The translations under genes were made by a program, and so were the position numbers. The notes beneath the pieces were generated by a model that did no database searches, had not been told where the DNA came from, and saw nothing but the letters and a program-made list of their open reading frames with translations. Shown here in pieces: positions 9,028 through 18,548 of a DNA stretch of 64,000 nucleotides; positions within the stretch are counted from its first letter, which is position 1; each line of letters begins with the position of its first letter. The DNA comes from Acetobacter nitrogenifigens DSM 23921 = NBRC 105050 (GTDB lineage Bacteria > Pseudomonadota > Alphaproteobacteria > Acetobacterales > Acetobacteraceae): positions 54,739 through 118,738 of the forward strand of contig NZ_AUBI01000012.1 of the NCBI RefSeq assembly GCF_000429165.1, read 5' to 3'.

Positions 9028-10455
9028 ATGCGTAACAGCGACGAAGTCTGGAGCCGCATCGATGAACTCGGCCCGGCGTTCTGTGATCTGTCCGACCGTA
9101 TCTGGGATCAACCTGAACTGGCCTATGGCGAGTTCGCGGCCGTCGCCGAACACGCGGCCATGCTTGAGCAGCAAGGCTTCAAGGTCACGCGCGACGTCGC
9201 CGGAATTCCCACCGCTGTAACTGGAGAGTTTGGCGAAGAAGGCCCTGTCATCGCGATTCTGGGCGAGTATGACGCGCTGCCGGGATTGAGCCAGGAAGCA
9301 GGCGTCAGCAGCCCCTCCCCCCTTCCCGGCGCAGGCTTCGGGCATGGCTGCGGCCATAACCTGCTCGGCTCCTCCGCCATGTTGGCGGCGACCGCCGTGA
9401 AGGATTACCTGAAGGCCCACGGCGTGAAAGGGCGCGTCCGTTACTACGGCTGTCCCGCCGAGGAAGGCGGCGCCGCCAAAACCTTTATGGTGCGGGAAGG
9501 CGCGTTCGACGACGTCGATATCGCCATTTCGTGGCATCCCTCCTCATTCTCAGGCGTCAATGCGCCGCGCTCTCTCGCCAACACGCGGATCGACTTCACT
9601 TTCACCGGCAAGGCCTCCCACGCGGCGGCGGCGCCTCATCTCGGTCGCTCCGCACTCGATGCGGCGGAATTGATGAATATCGGCGCGAATTACCTGCGCG
9701 AGCATATGCCGCAAAGCGCGCGGCTTCATTACGCCTATATCGACGCGGGCGGGGTCGCTCCGAACGTGGTTCAATCGAAGGTCACGATCCGTTATCTCAT
9801 CCGTTCCGAAACACTGCCGGAACTGCGCGACCTGATCGAGCGCGTTCGAAAGATCGCAGCCGGAGCTGCGATGATGACGGAAACGCAAGTATCGGAAGCC
9901 GTGGTGAGCGCGGTTTCGAACCTTATGGGAAACACGCCGCTGGAACAGGCCATGCACCGCAATTTCGAACGGTTGGGCGCGCCGCAGTTCGACGACGTAG
10001 ACCGCGCCGTGGCCAGCGAATTCGTCGCCACGCTGACCAAGGCGGATCGCCTCGCCGCCTATAACCGGATGGGGATTCCCTACGATCCGGACGCGGTGTT
10101 GTGCGACCTCATCGCGCCGCCATGCGCGGAAGGCGACGGTTCCGCCGGATCGACCGACGTCGGCGACGTCAGCTGGGCCGTTCCCACCGTGCAGGCGCGG
10201 GGCGCAACCTGCGCCATCGGCACGCAGCTTCACTCCTGGCAGATGACTGGACAGGGGAAGACCGCCCATGCACACAAAGGCATGATCCATACAGCGAAGA
10301 TCATGGCGGCGACCGCGCTCGACGCCATTCTCGATGAAAACCTGCTCACGAAAGCCAAAGCGGAGCACGCATCGACAATGGCCGTCACTCCGTATATCTG
10401 CCCCATGCCGGACTCGGTAAAGCCCCCGCTCCGCAAGGCGCCCGAAGCAGCATGA
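9028..10455 (+). CDS. M20 amidohydrolase, AbgB-like
   Basis: 475 aa. Metal-binding landmarks of the M20 family are present: LGEYDALPG, GFGHGCGHNLLGSSAM and CPAEEGGAAKTFM, then the dimerisation-domain opening TGKASHAAAAPH. The long form with AISWHPSSFSGVN is typical of the p-aminobenzoyl-glutamate hydrolase B (AbgB) group. Members remove acyl or aminobenzoyl groups from amino acids. GAGGAAAA precedes the ATG by about 6 nt. It lies in the same run as the amidase and is probably another deacylating step. Confidence 0.9.
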   Translation: MRNSDEVWSRIDELGPAFCDLSDRIWDQPELAYGEFAAVAEHAAMLEQQGFKVTRDVAGIPTAVTGEFGEEGPVIAILGEYDALPGLSQEAGVSSPSPLPGAGFGHGCGHNLLGSSAMLAATAVKDYLKAHGVKGRVRYYGCPAEEGGAAKTFMVREGAFDDVDIAISWHPSSFSGVNAPRSLANTRIDFTFTGKASHAAAAPHLGRSALDAAELMNIGANYLREHMPQSARLHYAYIDAGGVAPNVVQSKVTIRYLIRSETLPELRDLIERVRKIAAGAAMMTETQVSEAVVSAVSNLMGNTPLEQAMHRNFERLGAPQFDDVDRAVASEFVATLTKADRLAAYNRMGIPYDPDAVLCDLIAPPCAEGDGSAGSTDVGDVSWAVPTVQARGATCAIGTQLHSWQMTGQGKTAHAHKGMIHTAKIMAATALDAILDENLLTKAKAEHASTMAVTPYICPMPDSVKPPLRKAPEAA

Positions 10456-10492
10456 CCTTCGATTTTTCGACTGTTACGAACACCACATCTCG

Positions 10493-11839
10493 ATGAGCCC
10501 CGCTTATATCATCACCATCGGCGCGCTCTCGATCGCCGCCGTGCTGATCCTGATTGCCCGCTTCAGGGCGGAGCCGATCATCACCCTGTTCGGCGTCGCC
10601 GTGCTGATTGGCCTCGCCACCGGGAAGGCGCCGACCGCAGCCGTCGCTTCGTTTGAAAACGGCGCCGGACATGCGCTCGGGCATATCGCGTTCATCATCG
10701 CCTTCGGCACGATGCTGGGACGGATCGTCACGGAAAGCGGCGCTGCGGAACGGATCGCCGATACGCTGATTGCGCGTTTCGGGCCGCGCAACATCCATTG
10801 GGCGATGATGTGCATCGGCCTTCTGGTCGGGTTGCCGGTTTTCTTTGACGTGGGCTTCGTCCTGCTCGCTCCGCTGGCGTTCGTCGCCGCCCGCGCAGCC
10901 GGGCAACCGCTGCTTCTGGCGGCTCTGCCTCTTGCGTCGGGGTTGTCTATCGCGCACGCCCTCATGCCGCCGCACCCGGCGATCATGATCGCCGTGGAGG
11001 CTTATCACGCCAGCCTGCCAAAGATGCTGCTTCTGGGAACGGTGGTGATGCTGCCGACCGCCGTCCTTACCGGCCCGGTCTTCGCGCGTTTTATCGTCCC
11101 ACGCCTGCATATCCGCGGCCTGAGCTCACTGGAGGCGCAGTTTCTGGAGCGTGGCGACCGCGGGCCATTACCACCGTTCTGGCTGAGCGCTCTGGTCGTG
11201 CTGTCCCCGGTGTTGCTCATTCTCGTCGGGCAGATTGCCCGCTTCGCGCTGCCTTCCGGTATCGGGCCCTGGGTCGGGGACTTGCTCGGCTCCACGGACG
11301 TCGCGCTGGTCGCGGCGACGATTTTCGCATGCGTCAGCCTGGGGCTGGCCCGGGGCGTCGCATGGGCCGACATGGCGCACCGTCTGCACGACTGTCTGGC
11401 CCCCATCGCGTTCGTGGTGTTGCTTGTCGGCGCAGGCGGCGGCTTCGGTCGGGCGCTCATCGATTCGGGCGTCTCGGACGTGCTGACGGGACTCGCCGTA
11501 TCGTGGAAAATGCCGATCCTGCTTCTGGCGTGGGGGCTGGCGGCGGTGGTGCGACTGGCCACCGGCTCCGCTACGGTCGCAATGAGCACGGCTGCGGCGG
11601 TGCTCGCCCCCGTCGCGCTGCACACCGGTCTTGTCGCTCCAGAAGCGCTGGTGTTGGCGACCGGCGCCGGTTCGGTGGCTTTCGGACCTGTGACGGACCC
11701 GGTATTCTGGCAGATCAAGGAGTATCTGGGCATGAGCGTCGGCCAAACCCTGATCACATGGTCGGTCATCGAGACGGGCATTTCGCTCATGGCTCTGGCT
11801 GGCGCCGTCGCCTTCCAGTCGATGCACTCATTTTTCTGA
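10493..11839 (+). CDS. GntP-family permease
   Basis: 448 aa and strongly hydrophobic throughout, with 12 or more segments. AFGTMLGRIVTESGAAERIADTLI, GLPVFFDVGFVLLAPL and MPPHPAIMIA are hallmarks of the gluconate permease (GntP) family, as are ATGSATVAMSTAAA and FGPVTDPVFWQIKEYLG toward the C-terminus. The family carries gluconate, fructuronate, D-serine (DsdX) and related hydroxy- or amino-acids by proton symport. Next to a D-serine dehydratase-like enzyme, a D-amino-acid role comparable to DsdX is attractive but not proven. Confidence 0.9.
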   Translation: MSPAYIITIGALSIAAVLILIARFRAEPIITLFGVAVLIGLATGKAPTAAVASFENGAGHALGHIAFIIAFGTMLGRIVTESGAAERIADTLIARFGPRNIHWAMMCIGLLVGLPVFFDVGFVLLAPLAFVAARAAGQPLLLAALPLASGLSIAHALMPPHPAIMIAVEAYHASLPKMLLLGTVVMLPTAVLTGPVFARFIVPRLHIRGLSSLEAQFLERGDRGPLPPFWLSALVVLSPVLLILVGQIARFALPSGIGPWVGDLLGSTDVALVAATIFACVSLGLARGVAWADMAHRLHDCLAPIAFVVLLVGAGGGFGRALIDSGVSDVLTGLAVSWKMPILLLAWGLAAVVRLATGSATVAMSTAAAVLAPVALHTGLVAPEALVLATGAGSVAFGPVTDPVFWQIKEYLGMSVGQTLITWSVIETGISLMALAGAVAFQSMHSFF

Positions 11840-11864
11840 AACACACGTAACCAAGGTTCCGGTC

Positions 11865-12911
11865 ATGAACATCGACTCCCTGCCCACGCCCTGCGTCCTG
11901 ATCGACTTCGACCGCATGAAAGCCAATATCGGCCGAGCGCAGGACTACGCCACCCAGCACGGCTTTTCTCTTCGCCCGCATATCAAGACCCACAAAATTC
12001 CCGCGTTCGCCCGCTTGCAGGTCGAGGCCGGGGCAAAGGGAATTACCTGTCAGAAGCTGGGTGAAGCCGAAGTGATGGCGGACGCCGGGCTCGACGACAT
12101 CCTGATCAGCTACAATCTGATCGGCTTCGACAAGCTTGCGCGCATGACGACGCTCGCGCGGCGGATCAAACTTACCGTCGCCGCCGACAGCCTCCACACC
12201 GTCGAAGGATACAACCGCGCGGCGGAGGCGGCCGACGTTTCGTTCGACGTGCTGATCGAATGCGACACCGGCGGCGGTCGTTGCGGCGTCCAGACGCCCG
12301 AAGAAGCCGTGACGCTGGCGCAGGCCCTGCGCGGCGGGGCTCGCTTCGCCGGGTTGATGACCTATCCCGCAGCAGGAAAGACGGCAGAAATGGCGGCATG
12401 GCTCTCTGCCGCCCTCGCTGCGTTCAAGGCCGCCGACGTTCCGGTGCGCGTCGTGTCCGCTGGCGGAACGCCGGATCTGTGGAAAGCGCACACCATTCCG
12501 GGCGTGACGGAATACCGGCCCGGCACGTACGTCTATATGGATCGTTCGCAGGTCGCCGTCGGCGCGGCGAGCATGGACGATTGCGCGCTGAGCGTGTTTG
12601 CCACCGTCGTCAGCAAGCCGCGCCCCGACCGCGCCGTCATCGACGCGGGCACGAAGACGCTCACCAGCGATCTGCTTGGCATGGAGGGTTTCGGCCACAT
12701 TCCAGCCTGTCCACATGCGACGCTAAGCGGCCTCAGCGAAGAACATGGCGTGCTGCGCGCTGAATCCGGCCTGCCGGAGATCGGAGAGCGCGTGCGCATC
12801 ATCCCCAATCACGCCTGCGTCGTCAGCAACATGTTCGACACGGTTTACCTCGTGTCCGGCGAACGAGTGCTCGACGTCATGCCCGTTGCAGCGCGCGGGC
12901 GCGTGTCCTGA
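11865..12911 (+). CDS. D-threonine aldolase / D-serine dehydratase-like PLP enzyme
   Basis: 348 aa, fold-type III PLP enzyme with an alanine-racemase-like N-terminal barrel. TPCVLIDFDRMKANI and LRPHIKTHKIPAFA place the PLP lysine; ITCQKLGEAEVMADAGLDDILISYN is the barrel core; RYRPGTYVYMD-like sequence (EYRPGTYVYMDRS) and the C-terminal metal-site His-x-Cys in PNHACVVSN match the D-TA/DSD1 family. Members split D-threonine to glycine and acetaldehyde or dehydrate D-serine to pyruvate. RidA directly follows, which fits an enzyme that releases reactive enamine or imine intermediates. Confidence 0.9.
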   Translation: MNIDSLPTPCVLIDFDRMKANIGRAQDYATQHGFSLRPHIKTHKIPAFARLQVEAGAKGITCQKLGEAEVMADAGLDDILISYNLIGFDKLARMTTLARRIKLTVAADSLHTVEGYNRAAEAADVSFDVLIECDTGGGRCGVQTPEEAVTLAQALRGGARFAGLMTYPAAGKTAEMAAWLSAALAAFKAADVPVRVVSAGGTPDLWKAHTIPGVTEYRPGTYVYMDRSQVAVGAASMDDCALSVFATVVSKPRPDRAVIDAGTKTLTSDLLGMEGFGHIPACPHATLSGLSEEHGVLRAESGLPEIGERVRIIPNHACVVSNMFDTVYLVSGERVLDVMPVAARGRVS

Positions 12912-12934
12912 CCAACCAGAAAGAGGATAACATC

Positions 12935-13297
12935 ATGGTCAAGAAAATGTTCGGCTCCTCCCACGTGCCGTTGTCCCCCGCCGTCCGTGCGGGAGACTTC
13001 GTCTACATATCGGGACAGGTTCCGGTGAAGGACGGCGCGATCGTCAACGGCGACGTGCGTGTGCAGACCCAGACCGTTCTGGAAAACGTCTCAGCGGCGC
13101 TGAAGCTTGCCGGATGTGAAATGTCCGACGTCGTGAAAACGTTCGTGATCCTGACCGACAAGAAGGATTTTGCAGCGTTCAACGAAGTCTACGCCACGTT
13201 CTTTCCGTCCGAACCCCCTGCCCGCACGACGGTCGAGGCTGGCCTGATGGTCGACATCACGGTCGAGATCGAGGCGATCGCCTACAAGCCGCTCTGA
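12935..13297 (+). CDS. RidA-family enamine/imine deaminase
   Basis: 120 aa, the size of a single RidA domain. VRAGDFVYISGQVPV, a VKTFVILTDKKDFAAFNEVY segment and PPARTTVEAGLM, which holds the conserved substrate-binding arginine, identify the family. RidA hydrolyses 2-aminoacrylate and similar intermediates released by PLP dehydratases, protecting other PLP enzymes. AGAGGA lies about 7 nt before the ATG. It starts 24 nt after the D-TA/DSD1-like gene, so a dedicated clean-up role for that enzyme is a reasonable inference. Confidence 0.9.
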   Translation: MVKKMFGSSHVPLSPAVRAGDFVYISGQVPVKDGAIVNGDVRVQTQTVLENVSAALKLAGCEMSDVVKTFVILTDKKDFAAFNEVYATFFPSEPPARTTVEAGLMVDITVEIEAIAYKPL

Positions 13298-13342
13298 TTC
13301 GTCGGCAACGCCCGGCCTACGCCAAAACAGGATAGACTGCTC

Positions 13343-14824
13343 ATGAAGGTGTTCGTCGCGTCTCTGGCGACAGAGACAAACACGTTCTCCCCCGTCCCCA
13401 CCGACCGTGCGAATTTCATCGCCGCGTTCTATGCGCCGCCCGGACATCATCCGGCCACGCCAACCTTGTGCTCCGCCGTATTCCCGGCGCTGCGCGAGCG
13501 TGCGCGCGATGAAGGCTTCGAGCTTGTCGAGGGGACCGCGACATGGGCCGAGCCGGGCGGTCTGGTGCAACGCCAGACCTATGAAGCGCTGCGCGACGAA
13601 ATTCTCGATCAGCTTCGCGCAGCGGCGCCGGTCGACGCCGTCGTGCTCGGCCTGCACGGCGCCATGGTCGCACAGGGCTACGATGACTGCGAGGGCGATC
13701 TGGCGGCGCGCGTCCGCGAAATCGTCGGACCGGACGTCATTGTCGGCGCCACGTTCGATCCGCACAGCCATCTGACCCCGAAACGGGTCGAGAATTTGAA
13801 TATCCTAAACGCGTTTCTTGAATTTCCGCATACGGATTTCGTCGAGCGCGCCGAACAGGTCGTGGACCTGACGCTTCGCGCCGTTCGCCAGCAGATCAGG
13901 CCGGTCATCTCCGTCTTCGACTGCCGCATGATCGATGTTCTCCCAACCAGCCAGCAACCGATGCGGGGCTTTGTCGACAGCTTGAGCGCCATGGAGGGGC
14001 GCGGCTCTGTGCTCAGCGTATCGCTGATTCACGGATTTCTTGCCGGAGACGTGCCGGAACTCGGGGCGCGGCTTGTGGTCGTGACCGATAACGACCCGGC
14101 GGTTGGAGACCGCCTCGCCCGGGAAAAGGGTATGGAACTGTTCGCGATGCGCGGCTCCACCCGCATGACGCAACATGACATCCCCGACGCTCTGCAACTG
14201 GCGCGCGCCTGCGCTACGGCCGGCGCGGCGAAGCCCGTCGTGCTGGCCGACACGTGGGACAATCCGGGCGGCGGGGTCGCCGGAGACGGCACGCTGATCC
14301 TGCGGGCCATGCTTGACGCGGGCATGGACGATGTCGGAGTCGCCACGATCTGGGACCCTATCGCGGTCACTTTCTGCCTCGCCGCTGGCGACGGGGCGAC
14401 GATCAGGTTGCGCTTCGGCGGGAAAAGCGACCCCGGCGCGGGCGACCCGATCGACGCGTCCGTCACGGTTCTGAAAGCTGTTGATGAAGCATGGGAGAGT
14501 TTTGGCGCGAGCCGGGTTCCGCTTGGCCCGTCAGCAGTGATTCGAATCGTAGGCACATGCACCGACGTCATCCTGAACACGAACCGGACCCAGACGTTTG
14601 ACCCGGACATCTTCTCGGGCCTGGGGATCGACATCAGTCAGAAGAAATACCTTGTCGTGAAATCGACGAATCATTTCTATGCGGCGTTCAGGCCCGTCGC
14701 TTCCGAAATTTTCTACGTCGACGCTGGCACGCATTACCCCTCCGACGCGCGGCGCACTGACTACGTCAAGGTCAAGCGACCGCTCTGGCCGATCGTCGAC
14801 GACCCACATGCCGCCAGCGCCTGA
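13343..14824 (+). CDS. M81-family metallopeptidase (MlrC/microcystinase C-like)
   Basis: 493 aa. The MlrC landmarks are visible: FVASLATETNTFSPVPT at the N-terminus, VVLGLHGAMVAQGYDDCEGD, the metal-ligand segment GATFDPHSHLT, LEFPHTDF with a further histidine, and VVLADTWDNPGGGVAGDGT. The C-terminal domain ends with VKSTNHFYAAFRPVA. MlrC finishes degradation of linearised microcystin, but most homologues sit in amino-acid catabolic clusters and their substrates are unknown. It closes the plus-strand run; no terminator is obvious before the convergent HTH gene. Confidence 0.9.
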   Translation: MKVFVASLATETNTFSPVPTDRANFIAAFYAPPGHHPATPTLCSAVFPALRERARDEGFELVEGTATWAEPGGLVQRQTYEALRDEILDQLRAAAPVDAVVLGLHGAMVAQGYDDCEGDLAARVREIVGPDVIVGATFDPHSHLTPKRVENLNILNAFLEFPHTDFVERAEQVVDLTLRAVRQQIRPVISVFDCRMIDVLPTSQQPMRGFVDSLSAMEGRGSVLSVSLIHGFLAGDVPELGARLVVVTDNDPAVGDRLAREKGMELFAMRGSTRMTQHDIPDALQLARACATAGAAKPVVLADTWDNPGGGVAGDGTLILRAMLDAGMDDVGVATIWDPIAVTFCLAAGDGATIRLRFGGKSDPGAGDPIDASVTVLKAVDEAWESFGASRVPLGPSAVIRIVGTCTDVILNTNRTQTFDPDIFSGLGIDISQKKYLVVKSTNHFYAAFRPVASEIFYVDAGTHYPSDARRTDYVKVKRPLWPIVDDPHAASA

Positions 14825-14852
14825 ATTGACCATCAATTTATAAAATAGTGGG

Positions 14853-15719
14853 TCACACCTCTGCGCGCGAGCGCCTGTCTCGCTCCACGATAAGCGCGCG
14901 GATCCGATCCGCGCTGTCGCTGGTTGCCGGGTTGTAGACTATCATTCCAAGATCGGGGCGCCCGTCGATCGCAAAGTTTGAAAACTCAAGTTCAATCATA
15001 CCTATATCCGGATGATGGATACGTTTGACGCCTTCGCCATGCGAGGCGACGCCAGTTTCCTGCCACAAGGCCTCGAATTCCGGGCTCGTGCGCGACAGGT
15101 CCTCGACCAGTTGTGTAATCTCTGCATGCGCTCCCGCCCGCGCCACATCAGCCCGAAACGCGCCGACAACGAATCGCGCGACGTTGCGCCAGTCGTCCTG
15201 CGCGTTTCTAACGTGTGCATTTCCGAACATGATGCGCAGGATGTTTCTTTTCTCTCGCGGAATTTTTGAATAATCGGTCAAAAGCGCCGCTGCGGCGTCG
15301 TTCCATGCGATCACGTCCCACGTCGCAGTCTTGATAATGGTCGGACTTGTGGTGAGCGCGTCGAGAACACGTTGCAGACGGGGCGTCACTGTGTCTGTCG
15401 CCCTGTAACGCGCGGCCGGAGGACGCCCAAGACCAAGAATGAACAGATGCTCGCGTTCGCTCTCCGTCAGCATCAGTCCCGCAGCGATACGGTTGAGAAC
15501 GTCCTCTGACGGTGCGCCTCCCCGCCCCTGCTCCAGCCATGTGTACCAGGTGGGACTGATATTGGCCCGTTGGGCGACTTCTTCTCGCCTCAACCCGGAC
15601 GTACGCCTTCGCCCGCTGGCAAACCCCAGCGCGACCGGGTCCAGCCGTGTCCGGCAATTGCGTAGAAAACCGCCCAGTTTGTTCTCGTTCTCCAATGTCA
15701 CGCCGATCCTGTTGATCAT
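14853..15719 (-). CDS. HTH regulator with MmyB-like ligand-binding domain
   Basis: 288 aa. The N-terminal Xre-type HTH spans about residues 15-75 (GGFLRNCRTRLDP, RRRTSGLRREEVAQRANIS, TWYTWLEQGRG). The rest is an MmyB-like PAS-type sensing domain (IIKTATWDVIAWNDAAAALL; FEALWQETGVASHGEGVK; HPDIGMIELEFSNFAIDGRPDLGMIVYNP). This architecture is common beside short-chain oxidoreductase genes. It is divergent from the SDR gene at 15800, with about 80 nt between the starts, and probably controls it. Confidence 0.9.
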   Translation of the reverse strand: MINRIGVTLENENKLGGFLRNCRTRLDPVALGFASGRRRTSGLRREEVAQRANISPTWYTWLEQGRGGAPSEDVLNRIAAGLMLTESEREHLFILGLGRPPAARYRATDTVTPRLQRVLDALTTSPTIIKTATWDVIAWNDAAAALLTDYSKIPREKRNILRIMFGNAHVRNAQDDWRNVARFVVGAFRADVARAGAHAEITQLVEDLSRTSPEFEALWQETGVASHGEGVKRIHHPDIGMIELEFSNFAIDGRPDLGMIVYNPATSDSADRIRALIVERDRRSRAEV

Positions 15720-15799
15720 TATACCATGATAAAGTCACTACTTTTACATGATGAAAATTAGAATACGACGCGGTTGGGAGCAACAACGGAGGCTCTTTC

Positions 15800-16693
15800 A
15801 TGCGTGTATTTCTCACTGGCGCCACCGGCTTCATCGGTTCACGTATCGTCACCGAACTCCTGTCCGCCGGACATCAGGTCATCGGCCTCACGCGGTCGGA
15901 GGCTGGCGCGCGCGCGCTGGCTGAAGCTGGAGCCGAGCCACATCGCGGCGACATTGAAAACCCCGGCAGTCTGCAGGCGGGCGCGGCGAAGGCTGATAGC
16001 GTAATTCACACCGCCTTTGATCACGACTTCACGAATTTCGTCGCGAATTGCGAGAAGGACAAACGGGCCATCGAAGCGCTTGGCGCCGAACTCAAGGGCT
16101 CAAGGCGTCCATTCCTCATCACGTCGGGCACTGGCGTAGGCGCAGAGGCGCCGGGTCAACCCGCACTTGAAAGCGTCTTCAACGCCGCACACCAAAACCC
16201 GCGTGTCATTTCCGAAATCACAGGCGCGCGGCTGCTCGATGATGGAACGGACGTTCGCATCGTGCGGCTTCCGCAAGTCCATGACACGGTAAAACAGGGT
16301 CTGGTTACCCCCTACATTGCAATTTCGCGTGAAAAAGGCGTCGCCGCCTATATCGGCGAGGGTCTTAATCGCTGGCCCGCCGCCCATGTGCGCGACGTCG
16401 CGGCTCTCTACAGGCTGGCGCTTGAGAGAGGGCAAGCTGGCGAACGGTATCATGCGGTCGATGAAGAAGGCGTCACGGCGCAAGAAATCGCAACTGTCAT
16501 CGGCGCAGGTCTGGGCGTCGACGTAATCTCTCTGCCTCCCGAGCTGGCGCAACAACATTTCGGGTGGCTGGGAATGTTTATTGGAATGGATCTGGTCGCG
16601 TCCAGTGCATGGACCCGATCGCGACTAGGCTGGCAGCCAACCGGGCCTGGTATAATCAGTGATCTGACGAAGATGGACTACACGAAAATTTAG
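15800..16693 (+). CDS. NAD(P)-dependent extended/atypical SDR family oxidoreductase
   Basis: 297 aa. A Rossmann dinucleotide-binding motif opens the protein (MRVFLTGATGFIGSRIV), followed by DSVIHTAF and FLITSGTGVG. The usual Tyr-x-x-x-Lys is not in its normal form, as in atypical SDRs. RWPAAHVRDVAALYRLALE is the common C-terminal signature. GGAGG lies about 8 nt before the ATG. It is divergently paired with the MmyB-type regulator, a frequent arrangement for oxidoreductases induced by small electrophilic or carbonyl compounds. The substrate is unknown. Confidence 0.88.
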   Translation: MRVFLTGATGFIGSRIVTELLSAGHQVIGLTRSEAGARALAEAGAEPHRGDIENPGSLQAGAAKADSVIHTAFDHDFTNFVANCEKDKRAIEALGAELKGSRRPFLITSGTGVGAEAPGQPALESVFNAAHQNPRVISEITGARLLDDGTDVRIVRLPQVHDTVKQGLVTPYIAISREKGVAAYIGEGLNRWPAAHVRDVAALYRLALERGQAGERYHAVDEEGVTAQEIATVIGAGLGVDVISLPPELAQQHFGWLGMFIGMDLVASSAWTRSRLGWQPTGPGIISDLTKMDYTKI

Positions 16694-16770
16694 CACGGCG
16701 AAAAACAATTTAGATATTCATTGAAAAAATAATTAGTATAAATGCGCAAGGAAATTTGGGAATATGAGTA

Positions 16771-17361
16771 ATGTGGAAACCTTGGGTCGGACAGCATTAT
16801 GAAAAACGCAAACTTCTTATACTAGGAAAAAGTTGTTACGACTGGGTCGATTCAAGCGACGATTCACTTAAGTCTCCACAAAACGACCATCCTGTAATGC
16901 TGGTCGAAAATCAGCTTCATGAACCCGCCGAAAAAAACGGGTTCATGCTTAAACTGACGCGCGCCCTTTGCAACCAGACGTGGCCGTCACCTGAGGATCG
17001 TCAACTCGCATGGCAAAGTGTGGCGTTCACTAACTATGTTCCGGTCTCCGTAGGATATGGAGCCCGGCGCAGGCCGGCCCCTGCCGCATGGCGGCAGGCC
17101 GCCGATGAATGGCCAGATTTGTTGGAAAAACTGTCTCCGCGAAACATAATTATCCTGGGACTGAGCTTGTGGGATAATATGCCTTCCCCAAAAAACGCGG
17201 CCGGCGCGGTAGGAAAATTCCCACAACGATCCCCGGCCGTTCGCGAATATGTGACCGAGTCCGGCAACGTGACCCGGTGCTGGTGCCATTGGCATCCTTC
17301 CGCAGGGGCCTCTGCCGACTCACTCCGAGACGTTATTGCAGAAGCCGAGAATGCGGCGTGA
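16771..17361 (+). CDS. Hypothetical protein, possibly uracil-DNA-glycosylase fold
   Basis: 196 aa, not confidently recognised. Visible features: an N-terminal strand and turn LLILGKSCYDWV; a middle segment AWQSVAFTNYVPVSVGYGARRRP; NIIILGLSLWDNMP, like the strand preceding the UDG active-site loop; and WCHWHPSAGAS near the C-terminus, resembling the HPS motif of UDG-superfamily proteins. The order of these elements suits a UDG-like fold with altered catalytic positions, but this is by eye only. It follows the SDR gene by 78 nt in AT-richer DNA and converges with acdS, whose stop lies 13 nt beyond this gene's. Confidence 0.6.
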   Translation: MWKPWVGQHYEKRKLLILGKSCYDWVDSSDDSLKSPQNDHPVMLVENQLHEPAEKNGFMLKLTRALCNQTWPSPEDRQLAWQSVAFTNYVPVSVGYGARRRPAPAAWRQAADEWPDLLEKLSPRNIIILGLSLWDNMPSPKNAAGAVGKFPQRSPAVREYVTESGNVTRCWCHWHPSAGASADSLRDVIAEAENAA

Positions 17362-17374
17362 GGCGTTACTTTAT

Positions 17375-18391
17375 TCAGCCGTTACGGAACGTGTAGCTAT
17401 ACCCGTTGATCGCAGGCGCACCGCCCAGATGGGCGTAAAGCACCTTCGCGCCTTTCGGAAAGAAGCCGGTCTTCACGAGGTCGATCATCCCCTGCATCGA
17501 CTTTCCTTCATAAACCGGATCCGTGATCATCGCTTCGGTCTGCGCCGCAAGGCGCATGGCCTCAACCGTTTCCTTCGACGGCACGCCGTACGCCGGATAT
17601 GCGTAATCTTCCATCAGGATCACGTCGTCGCCGGCGATCTCCGGCCCGTCGACCAGCGCGGACGTCTTCTGCGCAATGTCGAGAACCTGAGCCTTCACCG
17701 GTCTTGGCGTGAAAGACGCGTCGATGCCGATCACTTGGCGCGCACGGCCGTCATCGGCGAAGCCAACCAGCATCCCTGCGTGGGTCGATCCGGTCACTGT
17801 GCAGACGACGATGAAGTCGAACTTGAAGCCCAGTTCGGCTTCCTGCGCCCGGACTTCCTCCGCGAAACCGACATAACCGAGGCCGCCGAATTTGTGGACA
17901 GAAGCCCCGGCCGGAATGGCGTAAGGCTTGCCGCCTTTCGCTTTCACCTCATCCAGAGCCTGCAACCAACTGTCGCGGATGCCGACGTCGAAACCTTCAT
18001 CGACCAGTTGCGAATTGGCGCCCATAAGGCGCGTCATCAGGATGTTGCCGACGCGGTCGTAAACCGCATCGTCATGCGGCACCCAGCTTTCCTGAATCAC
18101 ATGGCACTTCATGCCGATCTTGGCGGCGACCGCCGCGACAAGACGCGTGTGATTCGACTGCACGCCACCGATGGAGACCAGGGTGTCGGCGCCGGAAGCG
18201 ATGGCGTCAGGTACGATGTATTCCAGCTTGCGGAGCTTGTTTCCGCCCATGGCGAGGCCCGAGTTGCAATCTTCACGCTTGGCGTAGATCTGCACGTCGC
18301 CGCCGAGGCGCTCGGTCAGACGCGGCAGGAATTCGATTGGCGTCGGACCGAAGGTGAGCGGATACCGCTCGAAGCGGGACAGGTTGAGCAT
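17375..18391 (-). CDS. acdS: 1-aminocyclopropane-1-carboxylate deaminase
   Basis: 338 aa, the family length. It cleaves ACC, the plant ethylene precursor, to 2-oxobutyrate and ammonia with PLP. PLP lysine lies in [10 protein letters not shown] (Lys52) and the nucleophile region in [17 protein letters not shown]. The residues that separate true ACC deaminase from D-cysteine desulfhydrase appear right: Glu in [12 protein letters not shown] and Leu in [14 protein letters not shown]. It is divergent from an Lrp-type regulator, the classic acdR-acdS arrangement, across an AT-rich gap of about 155 bp. This suggests contact with plants. Confidence 0.93.
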   Translation of the reverse strand: MLNLSRFERYPLTFGPTPIEFLPRLTERLGGDVQIYAKREDCNSGLAMGGNKLRKLEYIVPDAIASGADTLVSIGGVQSNHTRLVAAVAAKIGMKCHVIQESWVPHDDAVYDRVGNILMTRLMGANSQLVDEGFDVGIRDSWLQALDEVKAKGGKPYAIPAGASVHKFGGLGYVGFAEEVRAQEAELGFKFDFIVVCTVTGSTHAGMLVGFADDGRARQVIGIDASFTPRPVKAQVLDIAQKTSALVDGPEIAGDDVILMEDYAYPAYGVPSKETVEAMRLAAQTEAMITDPVYEGKSMQGMIDLVKTGFFPKGAKVLYAHLGGAPAINGYSYTFRNG

Positions 18392-18548
18392 TTCGAAGCC
18401 TCGTGTTTGCTTGAACCCGCAAATTTATGGCAGAAACGAGATGAAATGTGCTTTCAAAATATCATGAAATTTTTTACAAAAAGCTCGTAAAATAATAAAT
18501 TATGTCGATAAGTGATAAATTATATCGTAAAAAGTGGAACAATCTTTC
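18392..18548. promoter_or_regulatory. acdS-acdR divergent promoter region
   Basis: A 157-bp, very AT-rich gap between the divergent acdS and acdR starts, in otherwise GC-rich DNA. In characterised acdR-acdS systems the Lrp-type regulator binds here and ACC-dependent activation acts from this gap. No exact box could be assigned by eye. Confidence 0.5.
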
